From Fretibacter sp964410285 (GTDB lineage Bacteria > Pseudomonadota > Alphaproteobacteria > Caulobacterales > Maricaulaceae): a stretch of DNA of 64,000 bases. Under the pieces are notes generated by a model. That model did not search any database. It was not told where the DNA came from and was given only the letters and a program-made list of their open reading frames with translations. Made by a program: the position numbers and the translations under genes. Shown in pieces: positions 32,014-40,881 of this stretch (its first letter is position 1; each line of letters starts with the position of its first letter). The stretch covers positions 1 through 64,000 of the forward strand of contig CAYPFR010000008.1 in assembly GCA_964410285.1 (NCBI GenBank). The letters are read 5' to 3'.

Positions 32014-33180
32014 ATGACGATCGTCACCAAACCGGGCGTTAAGCCCGCCGACCCGCGCTTTTCTGCGGGCCCTACCAAAAAACGTCCCGGATGGAGCCTT
32101 GACGCTCTAAGTGATGCCGCCCTCGGCCGCTCGCACCGTTCCGCCCTTGGTAAAGCCAAACTCAAAGAAGTCATCGATCTGACCCGCGAAGTCCTTCAAG
32201 TTCCGGCCGATTACAGAATTGCGATTGTGCCAGCCTCTGATACCGGCGCGGTGGAGATGGCGATGTGGTCACTTCTAGGCCCGCGCGGCGTGGATGTCGC
32301 CGCATGGGAGAACTTTGGCAATGCCTGGATCACCGACGCCCAGCTTTTGCCGCTAGAGGATCTTCGCATCCTAAAAGCAGATTACGGCCAATTACCGCCG
32401 CTGCATGAATATTCCGGCGAGCGCGACCTTGTGTTTACTTGGAACGGAACCACCTCCGGCGTGCGTGTTCCCAATGCTGATTTTATCCCAAGTGACCGCA
32501 AGGGCTTGACGATTTGCGACGCGACCTCCGCAGTCTACGCTCAGCCGCTTGATTGGCCGAAGCTTGATGTCGTGACCTACAGCTGGCAGAAAAACATGGG
32601 CGGCGAAGCGGCTCACGGTATGCTGATTTTATCTCCCCGCGCCGTAGAGCGCCTAGAGAGCTACACCCCGCCTTGGCCCATGCCCAAAATTTTTCGCATG
32701 ACCAGCAAAGGCAAACTTAATGTAGCTTTGTTCGAGGGTTCAACGATCAATACGCCGTCACTGCTTTGCGCCGAAGATCATCTTGACGCGCTTAAATGGG
32801 TAAAGGCCAATGGCGGCCTTGAGTTTATGCATGGCCGCGCAAATGAAAATGCGCAGGTCCTTTATGACTGGATTGCGCGCACAGACTGGATTGAAAACCT
32901 GTGCGCGGACCCTGCCAATTGGTCCAATACCGGTGTGTGCATGAAGATCGTTGATCCGCGCGTGACCGCGCTGGAAACCGCAGATCAACATGCTTTCGCC
33001 AAAGCCATGGTGAAATTACTCGGCGAGGAAAATGTCGCGCTTGATTTTGGCGCTTATAAGACCGCGCCGGCAGGTTTCCGTATTTGGGCGTCTGGCCTGA
33101 TTGAGAAATCGGACTTAGAAGCGCTAACGCCATGGCTGGAATATGCCTTTGCCGTTACCGCGCAGCAGCGACTGTCATAA
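32014..33180 (+). CDS. serC: Phosphoserine aminotransferase
   Basis: 388 residues from the ATG at 32014 with GGAG upstream. This PLP enzyme converts 3-phosphohydroxypyruvate to phosphoserine. FSAGPTKKRPGW at the N-terminus, FTWNGTTSGVRVPN, and the PLP lysine in SWQKNMGGEAAHGMLILSPRA define it. It belongs to the longer SerC type found in alphaproteobacteria and archaea. It is followed by serA 77 bp downstream, so two consecutive steps of serine synthesis are together. Confidence 0.95.
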   Translation: MTIVTKPGVKPADPRFSAGPTKKRPGWSLDALSDAALGRSHRSALGKAKLKEVIDLTREVLQVPADYRIAIVPASDTGAVEMAMWSLLGPRGVDVAAWENFGNAWITDAQLLPLEDLRILKADYGQLPPLHEYSGERDLVFTWNGTTSGVRVPNADFIPSDRKGLTICDATSAVYAQPLDWPKLDVVTYSWQKNMGGEAAHGMLILSPRAVERLESYTPPWPMPKIFRMTSKGKLNVALFEGSTINTPSLLCAEDHLDALKWVKANGGLEFMHGRANENAQVLYDWIARTDWIENLCADPANWSNTGVCMKIVDPRVTALETADQHAFAKAMVKLLGEENVALDFGAYKTAPAGFRIWASGLIEKSDLEALTPWLEYAFAVTAQQRLS

Positions 33181-33257
33181 CGCCGGCGACCTGAGCACGC
33201 CTAATCATTCGCATATAGCGGCACCTCGCCGCCCACAATTTACAAACGGAGTTCACC

Positions 33258-34832
33258 ATGCCTAAGGTGCTAATTGCTGATAAAATGTCTGTTTCAGCCA
33301 CAGAAGTTTTCAAAAACCGCGGCGTTGATGTCGACGTTATAACGGGCCTTTCCAAAGAAGAGTTGATTAAGATTATTCCCGAATATGACGGTCTCGCTGT
33401 GCGGTCCTCAACCCGCCCTGACGCAGAAATCATCACAGCAGCGACTAATTTGAAAGTTATTGGCCGCGCCGGAATTGGCGTGGATAATATCGATATTAAA
33501 GCCGCGACGGACAAAGGCGCCGTCGTGATGAACACGCCTTTTGGCAACGCCATCACGACCGCTGAACATGCGATCGCCATGCTATTTTCCGCCGCGCGGC
33601 AAATCCCCTCGGCCTCTGCCCGCACCCAAAACGGTGAGTGGCCCAAATCAGACTTCAAAGGCATAGAGCTCTTTAACAAAACTCTGGGCCTGATTGGCTG
33701 CGGGAATATTGGCGCGCTCGTTGCCGAACGCGCGCTGGGCCTAAAAATGAAAGTGATTGCCTTTGACCCATATCTGACCGACGAGCGCGCCGTGAAACTC
33801 GGGGTCGAGAAAGTCGAGCTTGAGGACCTTTTCAAGCGGGCGGACGCGATCACCTTGCATACGCCGCTCGTCGAGAGCACCAAGAATATCGTCTCGCGCA
33901 AACATTTGGGCATGACCAAAAAGGGCGTGATTATTGTCAATTGCGCGCGCGGCGGGCTTGTTGATGAAGACGCGCTGAAAGACGCGCTTGAGGCCGGACA
34001 TGTTGGGGCTGCGGCGCTTGATGTTTTTGCCGTGGAGCCGGCCAAATCCCACCCGCTCTTTGGCACAAAGAACTTTATAGCAACGCCGCACCTAGGCGCT
34101 TCGACTCTGGAAGCGCAGGAAAATGTGGCGGTCCAAGTCGCCGAGCAAATGTCAGATTACCTTCTGACAGGCGCGGTCTCCAATGCGCTTAACACGCCCT
34201 CAATTTCTGCAGAAGAAGCGCCGCGCCTGCGTCCCTTTGTGGATTTGGCCGATAAGCTTGGCCGTCTTATGGGGCAGCTTTTGCACGAAGCTGCCAAAAC
34301 CATCGAGATCACATATAAGGGCAGCGTGTCTGAACTTAACACCAAACCAATGAGTGCTGCGGCGCTGTCGGGGCTGTTGAAAACCGCTATGCCAGAGGTC
34401 AATATGGTTTCCGCGCCCGGCATTGCGAAAGATCGCGGCATTGAAGTCAAAGAAAGCTTTATGACCGCCGCCGAACGCGCCGAAAGCCTGATCCGTATCA
34501 CCGTGGAAACCAGCAAACGCAAATTTGCTATTGTCGGTACAATCTACCGAGGCGAGCCGCGAATCGTGCGCTTGTTTGGCGTGCAGATGGACGCAGCCTT
34601 TTACGATAACATGCTCTATGTACGTAATGACGACCGCCCCGGCTTTATCGGGCAGCTTGGCAATATTCTCGGCGAAGCACAGGTGAATATTGCGACCTTT
34701 TCGTTGGGCCGTATGGCACAAGGCGGCGAAGCCGTTTGCCTTGTCGCGGTTGACGGGGTTGTTGATGCCGAGACGCGCGATAAAATCTGCAAGATTGAGC
34801 AAGTTAAAATCGTCGATTTTGTCACAATGTAG
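33258..34832 (+). CDS. serA: D-3-phosphoglycerate dehydrogenase
   Basis: 524 residues, the first enzyme of serine synthesis. NAD-binding motif GLIGCGNIGALVAERA (about residue 145), catalytic Arg in NCARGGLVDE, and Glu/His in HLGASTLEAQENVA are present. A middle substrate-binding (ASB) domain and a C-terminal ACT domain (RNDDRPGFIGQLGNILGE) make it the long form that may be serine-inhibited. The stop codon lies inside the first copy of a 34-bp tandem repeat. Confidence 0.97.
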   Translation: MPKVLIADKMSVSATEVFKNRGVDVDVITGLSKEELIKIIPEYDGLAVRSSTRPDAEIITAATNLKVIGRAGIGVDNIDIKAATDKGAVVMNTPFGNAITTAEHAIAMLFSAARQIPSASARTQNGEWPKSDFKGIELFNKTLGLIGCGNIGALVAERALGLKMKVIAFDPYLTDERAVKLGVEKVELEDLFKRADAITLHTPLVESTKNIVSRKHLGMTKKGVIIVNCARGGLVDEDALKDALEAGHVGAAALDVFAVEPAKSHPLFGTKNFIATPHLGASTLEAQENVAVQVAEQMSDYLLTGAVSNALNTPSISAEEAPRLRPFVDLADKLGRLMGQLLHEAAKTIEITYKGSVSELNTKPMSAAALSGLLKTAMPEVNMVSAPGIAKDRGIEVKESFMTAAERAESLIRITVETSKRKFAIVGTIYRGEPRIVRLFGVQMDAAFYDNMLYVRNDDRPGFIGQLGNILGEAQVNIATFSLGRMAQGGEAVCLVAVDGVVDAETRDKICKIEQVKIVDFVTM

Positions 34833-34894
34833 CCAAAGGAAGAACCGTCCCCCCTGCCCCATGTAGCCAAAGGAAGAACCGTCCCCCCTGCCCC
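34827..34894. repeat. 34-bp perfect tandem repeat over the serA stop codon
   Basis: Two identical 34-bp copies (34827-34860, 34861-34894) start with ATGTAG and contain GGAAGAACCGTCCCCCC. The first copy supplies the serA stop (34830-34832). The G-rich complementary strand with GGGGGGACGGTTCTTCC resembles REP-like sequences associated with RAYT transposases; that likeness is from memory. No other copy was noticed in the window. Confidence 0.9.
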
Positions 34895-34987
34895 AAGGTA
34901 GACGCTTGTAGATAACTCTCTTTTTGGAGTCGCCATTGACGGCAAACCCCGCTAAGAGCTTTAAAAGTCTGGGAATTAGATTCTTTA

Positions 34988-35013
34988 GGCGCGAGGCCAC
35001 CCCTCGCGCCTTT
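34988..35013 (+). terminator. Intrinsic terminator after serA
   Basis: GGCGCGAGG (34988-34996) pairs with CCTCGCGCC (35002-35010), followed by TTTG. It separates serC-serA from purA. Confidence 0.8.
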
Positions 35014-35091
35014 GTCATGTCTAAGCCCGTATGGCCGCCCGGCATAAGGGCGCAGTGAAAATCTGAACGCGAATACCAAGAGGTGAGCATC

Positions 35092-36384
35092 ATGGGTAAT
35101 GTAGTTGTTGTAGGATCCCAATGGGGCGACGAGGGCAAAGGCAAGATCGTAGATTGGCTCTCCAGCCGCGCAGATGTTGTTGTGCGATTCCAAGGCGGGC
35201 ATAATGCTGGCCATACGCTCGTTGTTGACGGCACGACTTATAAGCTCTCTCTGCTGCCCTCCGGCGTTGTACGCGGCGGAAAGATGTCCGTGATCGGAAA
35301 TGGAGTTGTTTTCGATCCTTGGGCTTTCCTCTCCGAAGTCGAGCGCATCAAAGGTCAAGGCATAAAAATAACACCTAACGAGTTACTAATCTCAGAATCC
35401 GCGCCGCTGATCCTGCCAATCCACAGCGAGCTTGATGGCATACGCGAGAACCGCGCGGACGGGATTAAAATCGGCACGACCAAGCGCGGCATTGGCCCGG
35501 CTTATGAAGATAAGGTGGCCCGCCGCGCCATCCGTATTTGTGACCTTGCCGACCCCGAGCATTTGATGGCTCGGCTTGAGAACCTATTGCATCATCATAA
35601 TGCGCTGCGCAGGGGCCTAGGTCATCCAGAGACTGATCCACAATCGCTCTTTGATGCGCTGACAGACATCGCGCCAAAAATACTGCCCTTTATGGGACCT
35701 GTCTGGCATGAGCTTGAGGAAGCCCAACGCGCAGATAAGAAAATCCTCTTTGAGGGCGCGCAAGGCGCTATGCTCGACATTGACCACGGTACCTATCCCT
35801 TCGTGACAAGTTCCAATACGATTGCCGGACAAGCGGCGGCGGGCTCTGGCATGGGGCCGCGTGCGCTCAATTATGTTTTGGGCATCACCAAAGCCTATAC
35901 GACTCGCGTGGGTGAAGGCCCCTTCCCAACAGAACTCACCGACGATATTGGCCACCGCCTCGGCGAACGCGGTCACGAATTTGGCACCGTAACGGGCCGG
36001 CAGAGGCGGTGCGGCTGGTTTGACGCCGTTATGGTTCGCCAAGCCATTGTGACGGGCGGCATTACAGGTATTGCTCTAACCAAGCTGGATGTCCTTGACG
36101 GGTTTGAGGAGCTTAAAATTTGCATTGGTTATAAGCTTGGCGGAAAAATAATTCGCCGCCTTCCGGCTGGCACCGCCGCTCAGGCAGCAGTAGAGCCAAT
36201 TTACGAATCTATGCCCGGATGGCAGGGTAGCACGCGGGGCGCGCGCTCATGGGCAGACCTGCCCGCGGAGGCCGTGAAATATGTTCGCCATATTGAAGAA
36301 CTTATTGGATGCCCCGTCGGCATGGTCTCAACCTCTCCGGAGCGTGAAGATGTCATCTTAATGCGCGACCCATTCAAGAGTTAA
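35092..36384 (+). CDS. purA: Adenylosuccinate synthetase
   Basis: 430 residues from the ATG at 35092, with AGAGG upstream; a GTG at 35083 is a less likely start. It makes adenylosuccinate from IMP, Asp and GTP. The N-terminal P-loop-like GSQWGDEGKGKIVDWL, GGHNAGHTL, GTTKRGIGPAYEDK and FEGAQGAMLDIDHGTYPFVTSSN are intact. Convergent with the UbiK-like gene. Confidence 0.97.
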   Translation: MGNVVVVGSQWGDEGKGKIVDWLSSRADVVVRFQGGHNAGHTLVVDGTTYKLSLLPSGVVRGGKMSVIGNGVVFDPWAFLSEVERIKGQGIKITPNELLISESAPLILPIHSELDGIRENRADGIKIGTTKRGIGPAYEDKVARRAIRICDLADPEHLMARLENLLHHHNALRRGLGHPETDPQSLFDALTDIAPKILPFMGPVWHELEEAQRADKKILFEGAQGAMLDIDHGTYPFVTSSNTIAGQAAAGSGMGPRALNYVLGITKAYTTRVGEGPFPTELTDDIGHRLGERGHEFGTVTGRQRRCGWFDAVMVRQAIVTGGITGIALTKLDVLDGFEELKICIGYKLGGKIIRRLPAGTAAQAAVEPIYESMPGWQGSTRGARSWADLPAEAVKYVRHIEELIGCPVGMVSTSPEREDVILMRDPFKS

Positions 36385-36406
36385 GATCGCGCAAACCTCG
36401 GTAGGC

Positions 36407-36823
36407 CTAGGCTTTCTTACGGGCTGCCGTCTTCTTTTTGGCTGCCGATTTTTTAGCTGGAGCCTTTTTGGCAGATGGCTTTTTCGCGGCTGACTTGACC
36501 TTAGTAGCAGTTTTTTTTGGGGTCGCTTTTTTGGCTGCTGGTTTTTTTGCTGCTATTTTCTTGGCAGCCGACTTTTTGGCCGCTTTGGTCGGTGAGCGTG
36601 CAGCGAGTTGACGTTTAAGCGCTTCAATCTCGAGGCGCTGCGCTTCCACGATCTCTTTTAGAACGGCAAATTCATCGCGTCCGACAAGATCAAGATCTGC
36701 AATTAATTCCTCCGCCCGTGCCCGGCCCATGGCCTTGACTTCATCGCCCACGCCTTTCATCGCGCCAACGGCATTTGTGACAAGATTTGTAAAATCATCA
36801 AAAGGTTTGGCTTTGCTTTGCAT
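36407..36823 (-). CDS. ubiK: UbiK-like (BMFP) protein with histone-H1-like Lys/Ala tail
   Basis: 138 residues in two parts. Residues 1-76 (FDDFTNLVTNAVGAMKG and VGRDEFAVLKEIVEAQRLEIEALKRQLA) match the UbiK/YqiC BMFP family: an amphipathic helix and a trimeric coiled coil, an accessory factor in ubiquinone synthesis. Residues 77-138 are almost only Ala, Lys, Pro, Ser and Thr in repeats of AAKK/PAKKA, like bacterial histone-H1-like tails. UbiK is normally about 80-100 residues. The tail should bind nucleic acid or acidic lipids. Divergent from lgt. Confidence 0.75.
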   Translation of the reverse strand: MQSKAKPFDDFTNLVTNAVGAMKGVGDEVKAMGRARAEELIADLDLVGRDEFAVLKEIVEAQRLEIEALKRQLAARSPTKAAKKSAAKKIAAKKPAAKKATPKKTATKVKSAAKKPSAKKAPAKKSAAKKKTAARKKA

Positions 36824-36931
36824 ATCGGCCTCTTTAAAGTTATCGCGCTTTGCGCTTTTCTTATAGATAGGTACAGTATAGCACTGAATCTAGTGCTCCT
36901 ACTGCTAAGAATTGTCACGCTGGAATATCTT

Positions 36932-37879
36932 ATGTTTGATCCCTGGTTTATCTGTGCCGCCGCAAGCGTTAGCGCCGAGATTTCCACAGCCTTCGCACGC
37001 GCCATTCCCTTCCCCGATTGGATCAGTCCAAATGTCTTCTCGATCGGAAAATTTTCCCTAAAGTGGTATGGGCTCTCCTATATTGTCGGCATTTTTCTTG
37101 CCTTGGTTTACGCCGTAAGAGTGTCTCGCAGGCGGGATTTATGGATTCCCAGCGGCGTGACGCGCGGCGCGGCTCTTGTGCCGAATAAGGCCCAGCTTGA
37201 TGATTTGATGATCTATACGCTAGTCGGGATTATGGTCGGCGGGCGGCTTGGGTCTATTTTGCTTTATACGCCCGAAATGATCTTCAATGATCCTATCGCG
37301 ATCTTTAAGGTCTGGGAGGGCGGCATGGCCTTTCACGGCGGTTTTCTAGGAGTCTGCCTTGCCGTTTGGATATTTGCTAAAAAGCGCGGGATAGAACTTT
37401 GGCGGGTCGCGGATATGGCGGCTATTGGTGCCCCCCTTGGGATTTTTATGGTCCGCCTCTTTGGGAATTTTGTCAATCAGGAGTTATATGGCCGTCCTAC
37501 TGATGTGGCCTGGGCCTTTGTCTTCCACAGTGACCCGACGTCACGGCCCCGCCACCCCAGCCAGCTCTATGAGGCCGCGCTAGAGGGAATTGCATTATGG
37601 CTGCTTATTCGTCTGTTCACCCATAAATATAAGGTGCTGACCAAACCCGGGACGGCTGCTGGTATTTTCTTCCTAGGCTATGGGGCCTTTCGAATTTTTG
37701 TCGAATTTTTCAGGGAACCGGACGCTGCCCTTTTTGGCCCGTTGACGCGCGGAATGAGCTATTCTCTCCCTATGGTCCTGATCGGCGTGCTGATTATCAT
37801 ATGGGCACAGAAGCGCCCGCCAGTTGCCCCGAAACGCCTTCGCGAAGAAGCCGTCAGCGACAAAGCCCTCGCCGAATGA
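36932..37879 (+). CDS. lgt: Prolipoprotein diacylglyceryl transferase
   Basis: 315 residues from the ATG at 36932 with GGA upstream; the open frame extends to 36818 but overlaps the divergent gene. About seven transmembrane helices. GGRLGSIL, the HGG motif MAFHGGFLGVCLA, the Lgt signature VRLFGNFVNQELYGRPTD and HPSQLYEA are present. It adds diacylglycerol to lipobox cysteines, the first step in maturing the many lipoproteins encoded here. The stop overlaps the next ATG by four bases (ATGA). Confidence 0.95.
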   Translation: MFDPWFICAAASVSAEISTAFARAIPFPDWISPNVFSIGKFSLKWYGLSYIVGIFLALVYAVRVSRRRDLWIPSGVTRGAALVPNKAQLDDLMIYTLVGIMVGGRLGSILLYTPEMIFNDPIAIFKVWEGGMAFHGGFLGVCLAVWIFAKKRGIELWRVADMAAIGAPLGIFMVRLFGNFVNQELYGRPTDVAWAFVFHSDPTSRPRHPSQLYEAALEGIALWLLIRLFTHKYKVLTKPGTAAGIFFLGYGAFRIFVEFFREPDAALFGPLTRGMSYSLPMVLIGVLIIIWAQKRPPVAPKRLREEAVSDKALAE

Positions 37880-39030
37880 GTGTTCTTGCCGCGCGCATGA
37901 AGTCACGGATCAAGGCCGCTGGCCCGATGAGCGTGGCCGAGTATATGACGCTATGCCTGCTCGATCCGGTAGACGGCTATTACCCGACGCGAGATCCGCT
38001 GGGTTCGGACGGGGATTTTATTACCGCGCCAGAAATCAGCCAGATGTTTGGCGAGGTTATTGGGCTTTGGTGCCTTCAGAGTTGGCAGGACTTAGGCCGG
38101 CCCAAAAAGATAAACCTCATAGAGCTTGGCCCCGGACGCGGCATCATGATGAGTGATATTTTGCGTACCGCAGCGCTGGAAAAAGATTTCCTTTCCGCGC
38201 TTGATGTGACTCTCATAGAGGCGAGCGCCGCGCTTGAGGCCGTACAGGCGCGCACGCTTGCGGGGGCCGCAAGCGCCGGAGTGAGCGTCTCTTGGGCCAA
38301 AGCACTCCCGCGCGCTGCTGAGGGGCCCTTGCTTATAATTGGCAATGAATTTTTGGATTGTTTGCCTATTCGGCAATTTATACAAAAGGATAGCTTTGCA
38401 GGTCGCGCGGGATGGCATGAACGCCTAGTCGCCTTGGATGAAGAGGACCGGCTAAGCTTTGGGGTCGCCCCCGCAGCCATATCCGCCCCCGATCAAGAAA
38501 GCCTTCCGGAAGGCTGCGCAGAGGCGCGCACAGATGATCTGTTGGAGGTCTGCCCCGCTGCGCGGCAGATCATTGATCAGATTTCGGCGCTATTTGCCAA
38601 AACAGCGGGACGCGCGCTTTTCATCGACTATGGCCCAGAGTTAACAGAATTTGGAGATACGCTGCAAGCGCTCAAGCGTCACGAGAAAGTCGGCGTTTTT
38701 TCTGATCCCGGCAATACGGATCTCACCGCCCGCGTAGACTTTGCAGCCCTTCAGGAAATGGCGGCGAGCGTTAGGCTAGCGGTTACCGCCCCCACTGCGC
38801 AGCGCGAATTTCTCTCAAAGCTTGGGATAGAGATGCGCGCTGTGGCCTTGTCCAAATCGCTCATGGGAGGGGGGGATAAATCGGATGAGGACAAAGTCGC
38901 CGCACGTGCCAAAATCGCGCGCCAATTGCACCGCTTAATGGACGGCGAAGAAATGGGCGAGCTTTTCAAGGCGATTTGTTTTCAATCCAGCGGCCTGCCC
39001 CTCCCGCTTGGGTTTCGTAAACTCTTGTAA
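37876..39030 (+). CDS. MidA/NDUFAF7-family SAM methyltransferase
   Basis: 384 residues from the ATG at 37876, which overlaps the lgt stop. SVAEYMTLCLLDPVDGYYPTRDPLGSDGDFITAPEISQMFGEVIG is the family's N-terminal block. NLIELGPGRGIMMSDILR binds SAM, and NEFLDCLPIRQF and LFIDYG follow. The mitochondrial relative methylates an arginine of a complex I subunit; the bacterial target is not known from this window. It is coupled to lgt. Confidence 0.9.
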   Translation: MSVLAARMKSRIKAAGPMSVAEYMTLCLLDPVDGYYPTRDPLGSDGDFITAPEISQMFGEVIGLWCLQSWQDLGRPKKINLIELGPGRGIMMSDILRTAALEKDFLSALDVTLIEASAALEAVQARTLAGAASAGVSVSWAKALPRAAEGPLLIIGNEFLDCLPIRQFIQKDSFAGRAGWHERLVALDEEDRLSFGVAPAAISAPDQESLPEGCAEARTDDLLEVCPAARQIIDQISALFAKTAGRALFIDYGPELTEFGDTLQALKRHEKVGVFSDPGNTDLTARVDFAALQEMAASVRLAVTAPTAQREFLSKLGIEMRAVALSKSLMGGGDKSDEDKVAARAKIARQLHRLMDGEEMGELFKAICFQSSGLPLPLGFRKLL

Positions 39031-39046
39031 TGAGCATATCTTTAAA

Positions 39047-39847
39047 ATGAATGCCATGAGCCCGCCCTATAAAACCCACAAGAGCCTTGAGCTATCCACT
39101 ATTCGGCATGGTTTTTTTGGCCGCAGAGGCGGAGTTTCAAGCGGCCCCTATAGCAGCCTAAACGCGGGCCAAGGTTCCGGCGACCGCGCGCCTTGCGAGG
39201 CCGCAAATCGCGCGCGGGTTCAAGCCGCGCTGGGGGCTGAGCATCTGCTCTCCCTTCGCCAAATTCATAGTCCGAAGGCGGTCATAATAGATGCCCCATT
39301 TCCAGCTGCGCCGCCGCAGGCCGACGGGATGGTCACAAACCACCGCGGCATTGCGCTCTCCGCCCTCTCCGCTGATTGCGGGCCTATATTAATGGCCGAA
39401 GAAAAAGCGGGCGTGATCGGGGCTTGCCATGCAGGCTGGCGCGGGGCGCTCTGCGGTATTGCGGAGGCGACGATCAATGCCATGGAAGAGATTGGCGCGC
39501 GCCGCAGCGAGATCACTGCCGTCCTTGGCCCCTGTATCAGCCAGCCAAATTATGAAGTCGGCGAGGATTTCAGAGAAAATTTGATAGCCGAAGATGAGCG
39601 ATATGATCAATTTTTTCGGCTTTTGCCGCTTGGCGGTGACCCCGCCAGCCTTGGCGCCCCTCGCCGTCCGCATTTTGATCTGAAAGCATTCATTCTTTTC
39701 AGGCTGGAGCAGGCGGGACTGTCCCGAATCGCCGCCTTCGCGGATTGCACATATGCGCAAGAAAAAGACTATTTCAGCTACCGATTTAACAGCCATAATG
39801 GAATATCCGGCTATGGGCGCAATATTTCTGCGATAATGCTACAGTAG
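39047..39847 (+). CDS. pgeF: Purine nucleoside phosphorylase YfiH/PgeF (multicopper polyphenol oxidoreductase family)
   Basis: 266 residues from the ATG at 39047; an upstream frame start at 39008 lies inside the previous gene. HGFFGRRGGVSSGPYSSLNAG, DCGPILMAEEKAGVIGACHAGWRGALCGI (His/Cys metal-binding residues) and LGPCISQPNYEVGEDF are the family blocks. These proteins were first called laccases and are now linked to purine nucleoside phosphorolysis and to peptidoglycan-editing. It is the third gene of the lgt operon. Confidence 0.9.
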   Translation: MNAMSPPYKTHKSLELSTIRHGFFGRRGGVSSGPYSSLNAGQGSGDRAPCEAANRARVQAALGAEHLLSLRQIHSPKAVIIDAPFPAAPPQADGMVTNHRGIALSALSADCGPILMAEEKAGVIGACHAGWRGALCGIAEATINAMEEIGARRSEITAVLGPCISQPNYEVGEDFRENLIAEDERYDQFFRLLPLGGDPASLGAPRRPHFDLKAFILFRLEQAGLSRIAAFADCTYAQEKDYFSYRFNSHNGISGYGRNISAIMLQ

Positions 39848-39915
39848 TGATTTACAAGCGCGGAGCCTTTGCCTAAAGCAAGGCAAATCCTAACAAAGTC
39901 TTAAGGACCCGTGGC

Positions 39916-40857
39916 ATGAAGATTATCAGCGGCACCTCAAACCCAAAGCTCGCAGCCGAAATCGCCGATGTCCTCGACATCCCCCTCACCTCAGTTGATA
40001 TTGAACGCTTCCGCGATCAGGAAATATTTGTGCGGATCAATGAAAATGTGCGCGGCGAAGATATCTTCATCATCCAGCCAACCGCCGCCCCTGCCAATGA
40101 TCATTTGATGGAGCTTTTGATTATTATTGACGCGCTCGTGCGGGCCTCCGCCCAGCGCATTACGGCCGTTATTCCCTATTTTGGATATGCACGCCAAGAC
40201 CGCAAAGTTGGCGGACGCACACCGATTACCGCCAAGCTTGTCGCTAATCTTATCTCCAAAGCCGGCGCCGACCGCGTGCTGACGATTGATCTGCATGCCG
40301 GTCAAATTCAGGGGTTTTTCGATATTCCAACAGATAATCTTTTCGGGCAGCCTGTGTTCGAAACCGACCTACGCGATAAGTTTTCTAAAGCCGATCGGGA
40401 TACGCTGATGTTCGTCTCCCCCGATACCGGCGGCGTTGTGCGTACCCGCAGCCTTGCCAAGCATTTCAACGCTGATATTGCCATTGTCGACAAACGCCGC
40501 CCCAAGGCGGGCGAGGCGGAGGTGATGAATATCATCGGTGATGTCGCGGGCCGTAGCTGCATATTGCTCGATGACATTATCGATAGCGGCGGCACGCTTT
40601 GTAACGCGGCCAAGGCGCTAAAGGACCACGGCGCCAATAGCGTGTCTGCCTATATCACCCACGGCGTATTATCTGATCCCGCCGTCGAGCGGATAACCAA
40701 ATCCGTGCTCACCGAAGTCGTGATTTGCGATACAATCGCCCAGCCTCAAAAAGTCGTTGAATGTGATAAAATCCGCGAGATTTCCGTCGCAAAACTGCTC
40801 GGCGAAGCCATCCGCCGCATTGCCAATGACGAGTCCGTCTCTAAACTTTTTGGATAA
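39916..40857 (+). CDS. prs: Ribose-phosphate pyrophosphokinase
   Basis: 313 residues. It makes PRPP from ribose-5-phosphate and ATP. The metal-binding DLHAGQIQGFFDIPTDNLF, pyrophosphate loop CILLDDIIDSGGTLCNAAKAL and FGYARQDRKVGGRTPI are present, and length is standard for class I PRPP synthases. It supplies purA, apt, and histidine or tryptophan pathways. It follows pgeF by 68 bp. Confidence 0.97.
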   Translation: MKIISGTSNPKLAAEIADVLDIPLTSVDIERFRDQEIFVRINENVRGEDIFIIQPTAAPANDHLMELLIIIDALVRASAQRITAVIPYFGYARQDRKVGGRTPITAKLVANLISKAGADRVLTIDLHAGQIQGFFDIPTDNLFGQPVFETDLRDKFSKADRDTLMFVSPDTGGVVRTRSLAKHFNADIAIVDKRRPKAGEAEVMNIIGDVAGRSCILLDDIIDSGGTLCNAAKALKDHGANSVSAYITHGVLSDPAVERITKSVLTEVVICDTIAQPQKVVECDKIREISVAKLLGEAIRRIANDESVSKLFG

Positions 40858-40881
40858 ATAATTTCGTCCAAAAAACGCTGG

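Noticed and set aside
34827..34894. CRISPR array
   Set aside because: Only two directly adjoining copies without spacers; it is a tandem duplication.
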